Source: Chitinophagales bacterium (lineage in GTDB: Bacteria; Bacteroidota; Bacteroidia; Chitinophagales; Chitinophagaceae). Taken from it: 33,267 nt of DNA. The stretch spans positions 1 to 33,267 of the forward strand of contig JAATFV010000256.1 of NCBI GenBank assembly GCA_015655015.1, written 5' to 3'. The position numbers and the translations under genes are program-made. Shown here piece by piece: positions 23,124 to 30,671 of the stretch; position 1 is the first letter of the stretch; each line of letters starts with the position of its first letter. The notes under the pieces are model-generated. The model saw nothing but the letters and a program-made list of their open reading frames with translations, searched no databases and was not told the origin of the DNA.

Positions 23124-24381
23124 TCCCGTTAACGGGATTCTTATGATTCAGCAATAATCTGTACCTGCTCAATGCCTCCAAAAAATAATAGTCGGCATAT
23201 ACCAGCGGCACATCTATTTCCGCATCATGGGCGATGCTGCCTACACTGTGCTTTAAAATAAAATCGCCGTTCTCACCGATCTTTGCCCGGTATGCCGAAC
23301 CACTCAACGAATGTAATATAGTTATGGCTGTCTTTTTGTATTTTTCGCCATTCCCGCCCAAATAGGTGCTCAATTCCAATAGTGCAGAGGCCGTGATCGC
23401 AGCAGCCGATGCATCCCTGTATTTTACAGGCATCTGGTTGGCATAGGATGCTACAGATGGCACATAACCGGAATCATTGGCATTAAAGTCCCAGTAGGGT
23501 ACTTTGTCAACCGGTAATTCAGGATTGTTGATGTAATAATCCGCCATCTTTTTAGCTGTCGTGAGAAATCTTTTGTCACCCGTCTCCCGATAAACCATCG
23601 TAAAGCCATAGATGCCCCAGGATTGCCCCCTTGACCAGGTCGAGTTGTTGGAATAACCCTGCCCTGTTTCTTTTGCCAGTACTTTCCCCGTTGCGGAATC
23701 ATAACATACCACATGGTAACAGCTGTAATCATTCCTCACCTGGTTCTTCAGGGTGGTCAGCGCATGCTGGATGGCTATATTTTTATAGTAGGCGTCCCCC
23801 GTTGCTTTGGAGGCAAAAAACAATAATTCCAGGTTCATCATATTGTCAATAATGACGGGATAATAGTACTTTTTCTGCCCGTCCCATGAATTAAAAACAT
23901 CCCACGATTTTATAGTACCTGTCGTGGGACTGAATCTTGTACTTAAAGACTTTGCAGCCTGCACTAACACAGCCTTGTACTTTTCATTCCCGGTGAGCCT
24001 GAATGCGTTCCCATAACTGCAGTATAACATAAAACCCAGATCGTGATGTTTGGTATAATCTTTCAGCGACTCCAGTTTCTCCGTCCATTTAATGGCATCT
24101 GCCTTAAGCGTATCGTTTTTCGTAGCCTCATAGGCATACCACAAATTACCTGAAAAAAAACCAGAAGTCCAGTCATACTTGTTACTCAATTGCAATTCAT
24201 CAAGCGCATTAACGGTTTTCGGAAAGAGCGAATCGTGCTTATCGGCAACCTTCAGCATTTTTTTCAATTGTATTTCCGCGAAAGAAAAATTATCTTCTAT
24301 AAATTGTTTCTCCGTCTTTTGAGGTATAAAAGCCATTGACGCCATAGCCGCGCAGAGTATAAAAGCAACTGTTATCTTCAT
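23113..24381 (-). CDS. GH88 unsaturated glucuronyl hydrolase, secreted
   Basis: This 422-residue protein begins with a signal peptide (MKITVAFILCAAMASMAFIP) and has the (alpha/alpha)6 GH88 pattern: YDWTSGFFSGNLWYAYEAT near 69, HHDLGFMLYCSYGNAFRLTG near 112, VIIDNMMNLELLFFA near 176, STWSRGQSWGIYGFTMVYRE near 247 and PVKYRDASAAAITASALLEL near 324. Asp114 and Asp179 correspond to the two catalytic acids of the family. The enzyme hydrates the unsaturated uronic acid left at the non-reducing end by a polysaccharide lyase. It thus works directly after the lyase encoded next to it. Confidence 0.92.
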   Translation of the reverse strand: MKITVAFILCAAMASMAFIPQKTEKQFIEDNFSFAEIQLKKMLKVADKHDSLFPKTVNALDELQLSNKYDWTSGFFSGNLWYAYEATKNDTLKADAIKWTEKLESLKDYTKHHDLGFMLYCSYGNAFRLTGNEKYKAVLVQAAKSLSTRFSPTTGTIKSWDVFNSWDGQKKYYYPVIIDNMMNLELLFFASKATGDAYYKNIAIQHALTTLKNQVRNDYSCYHVVCYDSATGKVLAKETGQGYSNNSTWSRGQSWGIYGFTMVYRETGDKRFLTTAKKMADYYINNPELPVDKVPYWDFNANDSGYVPSVASYANQMPVKYRDASAAAITASALLELSTYLGGNGEKYKKTAITILHSLSGSAYRAKIGENGDFILKHSVGSIAHDAEIDVPLVYADYYFLEALSRYRLLLNHKNPVNGNEL

Positions 24382-24405
24382 ATAATATTGTTTAGATCGT
24401 CTCCC

Positions 24406-25188
24406 TTATTCTTTTATGAATAGTTTTGTTTTCATGGAAGTATCGTTTTTGCAGGTAACCATATAAACCCCCGATACCAGCAGGCTTACGTCTACAGTCG
24501 TCTGCACATCGCCGGCTATCACGTTTTTCTTCAGGAGCTCCTTGCCGTCAAGGCTGTAAACAACAAGGACCGACCCGGCTGCAGCCTTTCCATGCATAAC
24601 AACCACCAGCCCCCTGGAAGGATTGGGATAAACAGCAAAAGAAGGCCCGGTCTTGCTCTCATCCCGGAGCCGGGCATTTATCGAAGAATCGGGGAATAAG
24701 GCCGCCGGACCAGGCGCCGGATCAAGGGTCAGCACTACCGTATTGGAAGGATAGGAGACCGTGCCTGTGACACCCGCCGGCAAAATAACGGAAGTGAAAA
24801 CTCCTGTAAGAGTGCCCGCGGATAACAAGGTAAACGCTTGCCCTGCAGCAGGCGTACCGGAAAAATTATTTATTACCAGCCTGCTCCCTGTGATCACTAC
24901 TGTTTTCCCGGGCGCCGCCAACGGCGTCGTAGCGGCGGCAAGATTCGACAAGACATACGAACTGCCGATGATCAAAGCCCCGTTATTAACGACCCCTGTA
25001 GTATTGTCAACCACCAGGTTGTAAATAGTATCGCCCGTAAATGCTAATGCGGGTATCACCTGCCCCGAAGAGCCGCTATAGGTGATCGTGTCATTATTGG
25101 CAGTTGAATGAATGCTGCCGCGTGTCGTTTGTGCAAGCAAACCCGCCATATGTATAATAAGCAAAATCGATAAGGTATATTTTTTCAT
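24406..25188 (-). CDS. Secreted protein with T9SS C-terminal sorting domain
   Basis: This 260-residue protein has a signal peptide (MKKYTLSILLIIHMAGLLAQ), a beta-repeat-rich middle (GDTIYNLVVDNTTGVVNNGA, ALIIGSSYVLSNLAAATTPL) and a classic type A sorting domain in the last 75 residues: FAVYPNPSRGLVVVM, VYSLDGKELLKKNV, LLVSGVYMVTCKN and KTKLFIKE. It should be exported through the type IX system and anchored to the surface or released. No catalytic domain is seen; the repeats resemble those in the preceding GH16 protein. It sits in the polysaccharide operon with gaps of 10 and 24 bases. A surface-binding role is inference. Confidence 0.85.
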   Translation of the reverse strand: MKKYTLSILLIIHMAGLLAQTTRGSIHSTANNDTITYSGSSGQVIPALAFTGDTIYNLVVDNTTGVVNNGALIIGSSYVLSNLAAATTPLAAPGKTVVITGSRLVINNFSGTPAAGQAFTLLSAGTLTGVFTSVILPAGVTGTVSYPSNTVVLTLDPAPGPAALFPDSSINARLRDESKTGPSFAVYPNPSRGLVVVMHGKAAAGSVLVVYSLDGKELLKKNVIAGDVQTTVDVSLLVSGVYMVTCKNDTSMKTKLFIKE

Positions 25189-25198
25189 CGGAATACAT

Positions 25199-28072
25199 TT
25201 ATTTTTTATTATAGATTCTCACGTAGTCGGTCTGCATATACACCGGCCAGGTATTGCCCGCCTGATTTGGAGGAGTCCAGCCAATGCCGCTACCGAGTAT
25301 GAGAAATTCCGGATGCCGGGAAATGAAGGCGGTATCCGTCAATGTCCATGTGAGTACCCCGTCGGTATAAAACTTGTAATACGCAGGAGACCATTCGACC
25401 GCCAGGATATGCCAGCCTCCATTGCTCACGGTCGTTGCATGGGTGATTTGCTGGTGATAAGGCGCATTATATCCGTTTTTATGAATAGTGGTATTTACCT
25501 GCCCCTGCGGCGCCACTGCCGAAGGCCCCAAATATTCGCACACATCTATTTCAGCACCATAGGTGGCAGGGTCATTGGCAGCAGGGTTGCCGCTAACAGT
25601 GGGCGATTGGAGCCAAAAGGCGCAATTCACGCCATTATTAGAGGTGAATGTCATTTTACACTCCATATATCCATATTGTTTCATTACATTATATGGCCAT
25701 GCGGTTGCAATGCCGCCGCCCACATAATAAATACCAGCTGAATCATTTATTTTTGATACGTAATGCCCGTTCCCATCCAGGTAATTATAGCTTTTTATAT
25801 TTTTTGTTAAAAAATTTTGTCCGGAAAAAGTAACAGACGTAGTAGTAGTATCGGTATAACGCTGCCCCCACCAGGCAGGGTTGGGGAAGGAGTTGGCGGC
25901 GCCGTCAAATTCATCATGCCAGACCAGTGTATACCCGGGTTTGTAGGTAGAATCCGGCGCCGGCGTTGCCGGAACATACGTTGCGCCCTTTAGGATAAGA
26001 TTGCTGCCTGCGCCTAATTTAAATTCTCCAGAATTAACGATCAGGGAATCCAGTACCGTCAACGTTGTACTATCGGCAAGGCGGGCCCCGGCATTATTAT
26101 TGATGGTGATCTGGTGGATGCTGCCATTTGAATAAGCCGTTTTTCCCGGAATAAGTTGAACGGAAGATCCATTGAACGTTATATTGGCATTGTTAGCTAA
26201 AGTATTCATGGCGCCTGCCATTACAGAAAGAGTATTTGATACGCCGATGTTTGCCGGCAAGGTGACCCCTGCCGCATTATTGATAGTAAGGTTGCCATAA
26301 TTGGCGGCCAATACATTTTGGGACAAGCTGGCATTATCATATATAACGGTGCTCGACGAGTCGAGATAATTCAACAAAGGATGGTAGGGTGGACTGGGCA
26401 GTAATTTATAATGGAGTACCGAGTTTTTGTTTACATTAATGGTAGCATGCAGATAGCTATAGTCCGATGTCGTCAAGGTGCCGGCAGATCCCGGACTCAG
26501 GCTGCCGCCGGTCTCGTCCCCTACAGAAATACATACCCCGGTTCCACCAAATGAACCGGAAAGAGTGGCAGACCTCCCGTTGTTGATGATGTAAAAAAGA
26601 TTGGCATTATAAAGGCTTGCAGGGGAGACGCCCGAGCCATCAGGCCTGGTATTCCAGTTGCTTATGACATTGGCATCCCCGCTACCCGGAACGAAATAAT
26701 AAACATCTCCGGCCACATTGACCGGAGTTTTTTTAGGGGCCATTGCTACTCCCCGCCATGCGCCGCCCAGGCTGCCGCCCGTATTGTAGCCGGCCAGTAT
26801 GGTTTCCGTGCCGCTCATCGTACTGCTGTAACCTCCCGCATCCACTATCTTTACCAGCTCTCCCCCGGGACCCTGCGCACCCGCCTTCCGTATAGCATAA
26901 ATGGTCACCTGCGTACTGTCCCAAACTGCCGTCAGCCCCTGGTAGTTGTCCGTGTAGGCGCCATACCCACCGCTGACTGTCCAGGAACTGCCAATCTTCG
27001 TATATTTTACGATACCGTTGCCGGCGGTAGTGCCGCTGCCCGACGCCGATTGCGCCACATACAGCACGTCATTGCCGGCTACCAAAGAGCTGGCGTCCAC
27101 CATGCAAAAGCCTTTCGGCGAGGCCGGAGCAGTAGAACCGCTTGCGAAAGGCAAAATCGAAGTAGTTATTGGGCTTGTTGGAAAACTCCCCGCGCTGCCA
27201 ATGGTCATTGCCTTTAAGCCATAGTCATTGGTCCCATACAGCTGCCAGTCGAAAAAGCTTAGAAAGCGGGCCGCTGTGCTGGTCGAGCCAGCGGCAAGGG
27301 TGGTGAGGGTCCCGCTGGCGCTATTGTAATACTGCAGAGAGGACTCGCGGCTGCACAACCAGAAATCGGTACCGTTGGTCGTGACCGCGGCGCCGGGGCT
27401 CATCGTATTTGCATACGTAGGTGTTGCTCCCGACATGAACAGGTAATTGTTGTTACCCGTATTGGTGGTGCCGCCGCTGTTGGACAACGTGATAGTAAGG
27501 TTGGGGACCGTTCCCGTGATAGATGCTACCATGGCGCCGCCGTTTACCCAGTTCCCGTACACGTACTGTCCTACCGCAACGGTACCGGTAACAGCGCTGA
27601 GGGTTATCGTTGAAGCCGTAGGGCTAACGCCGGCGGTGAACTTGCCTACGCCGCTGGCTGCAGGACTGGGCACAGGCGGAACGAGCACACTTGCAGTCCC
27701 ATCATATTTTACCAGGCCGATACCCCTGGGGTTGGAAACAGCCGTAGAACTATTGAATCCGCTGCCGGAGCCAGCCGCCACGGTATAACCCACCAGCGTG
27801 AGGTACTGCCCGTCCATAGAACGTGTCAGATAACCTTCCTCCCCGGAATAGTTCTGGTAAAGCGCGGTTCCGGTGGTTGGCATCGCCAGCGTACGCACAA
27901 AAACGCCCGCAGGCGTATACTCGTCCAGGTACACGGCATTGGTGCTGGAGTAAGGCCCTGCCCCGCTGCCCATACGGGATACAACGATATTCCCGGGCGT
28001 AAAGGCTGTCTGGGAGAGGCAGACGCCGCAAACGAACATCAACAAGACAATAAAAGATAAGGTTGTTTTCAT
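25199..28072 (-). CDS. Large secreted GH16 family endo-glycanase with N-terminal repeat region
   Basis: This 957-residue protein has a signal peptide (MKTTLSFIVLLMFVCGVCLS), a long Ser/Thr/Gly-rich beta region beginning FTPGNIVVSRMGSGAG (about 25-440), a repeat region with LTINNAAGVTLPANIGVSNT and QITINNNAGARLADSTTLTV (about 560-690), and a GH16 jelly roll in the last 245 residues. The catalytic motif EIDVCE (841-846) supplies Glu841, Asp843 and Glu846; TLVWHDEFDG at 715 and GYMECKMTF near 801 are also typical. GH16 enzymes cleave beta-1,3/1,4-glucans or galactans. There is no T9SS sorting domain on it, although the next gene has one. Confidence 0.85.
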   Translation of the reverse strand: MKTTLSFIVLLMFVCGVCLSQTAFTPGNIVVSRMGSGAGPYSSTNAVYLDEYTPAGVFVRTLAMPTTGTALYQNYSGEEGYLTRSMDGQYLTLVGYTVAAGSGSGFNSSTAVSNPRGIGLVKYDGTASVLVPPVPSPAASGVGKFTAGVSPTASTITLSAVTGTVAVGQYVYGNWVNGGAMVASITGTVPNLTITLSNSGGTTNTGNNNYLFMSGATPTYANTMSPGAAVTTNGTDFWLCSRESSLQYYNSASGTLTTLAAGSTSTAARFLSFFDWQLYGTNDYGLKAMTIGSAGSFPTSPITTSILPFASGSTAPASPKGFCMVDASSLVAGNDVLYVAQSASGSGTTAGNGIVKYTKIGSSWTVSGGYGAYTDNYQGLTAVWDSTQVTIYAIRKAGAQGPGGELVKIVDAGGYSSTMSGTETILAGYNTGGSLGGAWRGVAMAPKKTPVNVAGDVYYFVPGSGDANVISNWNTRPDGSGVSPASLYNANLFYIINNGRSATLSGSFGGTGVCISVGDETGGSLSPGSAGTLTTSDYSYLHATINVNKNSVLHYKLLPSPPYHPLLNYLDSSSTVIYDNASLSQNVLAANYGNLTINNAAGVTLPANIGVSNTLSVMAGAMNTLANNANITFNGSSVQLIPGKTAYSNGSIHQITINNNAGARLADSTTLTVLDSLIVNSGEFKLGAGSNLILKGATYVPATPAPDSTYKPGYTLVWHDEFDGAANSFPNPAWWGQRYTDTTTTSVTFSGQNFLTKNIKSYNYLDGNGHYVSKINDSAGIYYVGGGIATAWPYNVMKQYGYMECKMTFTSNNGVNCAFWLQSPTVSGNPAANDPATYGAEIDVCEYLGPSAVAPQGQVNTTIHKNGYNAPYHQQITHATTVSNGGWHILAVEWSPAYYKFYTDGVLTWTLTDTAFISRHPEFLILGSGIGWTPPNQAGNTWPVYMQTDYVRIYNKK

Positions 28073-28080
28073 AGATTCTC

Positions 28081-29034
28081 TTATTGAACGATTAATTGCA
28101 CTGGTTTGGTTATATAACTTTTTTCATCCCGGTTGATCTTGCCACCTGTAAAGGTGGCATCATAAGTGCCCGTTTTCAGGTATTTATAAATGAACTTCAG
28201 ATCACTCAGATTTTGAGAGGCCGCTTTAATGGCCACGCCGGCATCGGGCGTCACTTTCTTTAAATCAATAGGGCCGATGAATGCCCATGTTTCACAATCG
28301 GCGGTAAGGCCGGCATCGTCGGTTTTTAAAACGATACCGGCCTGCGCATTCACCGTGCTGCTAAACCAAAAAAGGCTATTGGTAATATTATAAAACACGA
28401 AACCGGGGCTAAACGTGGTGACGCCGTAGTTGGTATACGGTACATTGGAACTATTGAAATTTCCGATAACGTATGTGGTCCCATCGGGCAGGTTATTATT
28501 TACATAAAAAGAATCGATTTCCCAGCGGTTGAGCCCGGAACCGGCCAGCCCGTTGTATTTAAAAGCAAGGTAAACAGGTTTGTTCCCGCTGGAATAATTA
28601 GAGAGATCGATCGGGCCTGAAGAGCTAAGCACCCCATTGGCAGGGGAAAAATTTGCCTGCGCCGTAAGATCATCCCAGTGAGCGCTGGTCATATTTGACC
28701 TGGTAGTAACGCTATCCCCTGTTACCACCCCTGCAAAATCCGTCGAGATCAGCAGCGCCAGCGTGTTTTCCTGATTATGGTACTTTTTTGAACGGAACCG
28801 GAGTATAGGCGTTCCTTCAGCCTCAGTTCTGTCGTTATACTGGTATCGTCTGCCTAATTCACCCGACCAAAAAGTAATGATATCCGGGTTGCCTGTAAAT
28901 GTAAAACGGGTGGTATCGCCCAAAACCATTTTTCCTTTATCCGCCGTTACATCAAAGGTAAGCGAATCGAGATCCAGCGCCTTGTGGCAGGATAACGAAG
29001 AAAGTATAATTATTGCAGCAAGCAGCTTTTTCAT
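28081..29034 (-). CDS. DUF5017 family surface lipoprotein
   Basis: This 317-residue protein has a lipoprotein signal (MKKLLAAIIILSSLSCHK). Sequence blocks such as VTADKGKMVLGDTTRFTFTG, ITFWSGELGRRYQYNDRT and FAFKYNGLAG-like AFKYNGLAGSGLNRWEIDSF match DUF5017 proteins. These follow SusD in many Bacteroidota polysaccharide loci and resemble surface glycan-binding proteins. Gap to SusD is 25 bases and to the GH16 gene 8 bases. Ligand binding is inferred from position and family. Confidence 0.85.
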   Translation of the reverse strand: MKKLLAAIIILSSLSCHKALDLDSLTFDVTADKGKMVLGDTTRFTFTGNPDIITFWSGELGRRYQYNDRTEAEGTPILRFRSKKYHNQENTLALLISTDFAGVVTGDSVTTRSNMTSAHWDDLTAQANFSPANGVLSSSGPIDLSNYSSGNKPVYLAFKYNGLAGSGLNRWEIDSFYVNNNLPDGTTYVIGNFNSSNVPYTNYGVTTFSPGFVFYNITNSLFWFSSTVNAQAGIVLKTDDAGLTADCETWAFIGPIDLKKVTPDAGVAIKAASQNLSDLKFIYKYLKTGTYDATFTGGKINRDEKSYITKPVQLIVQ

Positions 29035-29059
29035 ATATCTGTCTTATTAAATTAAAAAA

Positions 29060-30652
29060 TTACCAACCCGGATTTTGCGTCATAGCATGGTTCACCGATA
29101 TTTCGGAAGCGGGAATGGGAAAAAGAAGGTTACGGTCCGCTACATTATTATAACCTAATACGCCATAAGAAATCCCCGCAGGATAGGGAACATCGATAGC
29201 GAACTGGGTAGCCATCGCTTTCATAGTAGATATAAATATCCCCCAGCGGACCAGGTCGGATCTTCGCATCCCCTCGAAACATAACTCCCTGGACCGCTCG
29301 TCTTGGATTGTCTGCCGAAAGGTGGCCTGATCGGCTATAGCCGTCGCGCCTGTAAACAGAGAAGCGCCGGCCCTGGCTCTTACCAGGTTGAGGGCATTGT
29401 GAGCCGCCTCCGTAGGACCGTTTACCTCATTCTCCGCTTCGGCAAGCATCAACAGCACATCGGCATATCTTAGCAGCGGGAAATTCTCGGGGGTATAATT
29501 CTGGTTTTTCCCACCGCTGGCAGGCAGCTCGTAAGACCTCCTCCATTTGCCGCAATTACGATTATATACATTAGTGCTGGCAGGCCAATTCACTCTCGAA
29601 TTGCCACTATAATAATACGGAGCGATCGCCCAGTCCCTTCTTGCATCAGTGGCTTCATATGACCGGTACAGCCTACCCGTAATATTGATAAAGCCATATG
29701 AATAACCGGTATCCGCGGCATTGGAGCCGCTAAAGGAGATGCCGTTTGCATTACCCACCCTTCCATCCTCCCGGTAGGCATCCGTAAAATTCCCTAAGAA
29801 ATCCGCTTCCCACATGCATTCTTTCACATCGTAAACATTCCTGGCTTCATTGATAAATATCTGGCTGTAGGCCGAATTGGTGAGCGTTGCATCGTACGTA
29901 GTGCGCAAGGCATGTTCCCCACTGGCGACGACCTTGGATGCCCAACTCAGGGCATCGGCATATTTTGATTGATCATGCAACGGGTATCCGGCCATATACA
30001 GGCACACCCTTGCCAGGATGCCTTCTACCGTCGTTTTGGAAATGCGGCTGGAACTGTTGCCAATGGCAGTGCTCGTTTGTACTTTTCCCTCGGCATCCGT
30101 CATATCCTTTAAGATCTGGGCGTACACATCCCTGGCAGGGGTCCTTGGTATGCTGGTATTATTAACAGAAGAAGTGGGCGCCGTCCGGAGCGGCACATCA
30201 CCGAAATTGCTTACCAGCAGGAAATGATAATAACCGCGCAGGAAGAGCGCCTGTCCCAATATAACCTGTCTTTTAACGGAATCCATCGTCGGCTTGTTGA
30301 TGTTGGCGATCAGCAGGTTGGCCCGCTCGATACCCTGATATAAGGAGCGCCAGAAACTTCTGACACTGGCGTCACTATAGTCCAGGTTATATACCTGCAT
30401 GCCGGCTGTCAGCGCACTGCGTGCATACCAGCCTTCGTCGGTACAAGCGTCGAATATGGAGAATATGGCGGAACCATACACCGTTTCCTGGCCGATGATA
30501 TCATACACCCCTATAAGGGCGGTGTTCAGCTGGTCTTCCGTTGTATAATATTGATCAGGAGTGAGCGTATCTACCGGTTTGGTGCCCAAAAACTTATTGC
30601 AGCCGCCTACGCCGACCAGGGTAAGTAATAGTAAGATGAATCTATTTTTCAT
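29060..30652 (-). CDS. susD: SusD/RagB family glycan-binding lipoprotein
   Basis: This 530-residue protein has a lipobox (LLLTLVGVGGCNK) and the SusD N-terminal block LGTKPVDTLTPDQYYTTEDQ followed by LNTALIGVYD. Further matches are LFLRGYYHFLLVSNFGDVPL, SKTTVEGILARVCLYMAGYP, FPLLRYADVLLMLAEAENEV and RSRELCFEGMRRSDLVRWGI. The helical TPR scaffold and full length are intact. SusD caps the SusC barrel and captures oligosaccharide at the surface. The gene lies 19 bases after SusC. Confidence 0.96.
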   Translation of the reverse strand: MKNRFILLLLTLVGVGGCNKFLGTKPVDTLTPDQYYTTEDQLNTALIGVYDIIGQETVYGSAIFSIFDACTDEGWYARSALTAGMQVYNLDYSDASVRSFWRSLYQGIERANLLIANINKPTMDSVKRQVILGQALFLRGYYHFLLVSNFGDVPLRTAPTSSVNNTSIPRTPARDVYAQILKDMTDAEGKVQTSTAIGNSSSRISKTTVEGILARVCLYMAGYPLHDQSKYADALSWASKVVASGEHALRTTYDATLTNSAYSQIFINEARNVYDVKECMWEADFLGNFTDAYREDGRVGNANGISFSGSNAADTGYSYGFINITGRLYRSYEATDARRDWAIAPYYYSGNSRVNWPASTNVYNRNCGKWRRSYELPASGGKNQNYTPENFPLLRYADVLLMLAEAENEVNGPTEAAHNALNLVRARAGASLFTGATAIADQATFRQTIQDERSRELCFEGMRRSDLVRWGIFISTMKAMATQFAIDVPYPAGISYGVLGYNNVADRNLLFPIPASEISVNHAMTQNPGW

Positions 30653-30671
30653 TTTTGGCTTTTTTTGATCG

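Noticed and set aside
25112..25741. 209-residue plus-strand open frame
   Set aside because: Antisense to the GH16 catalytic domain, which has intact catalytic residues.
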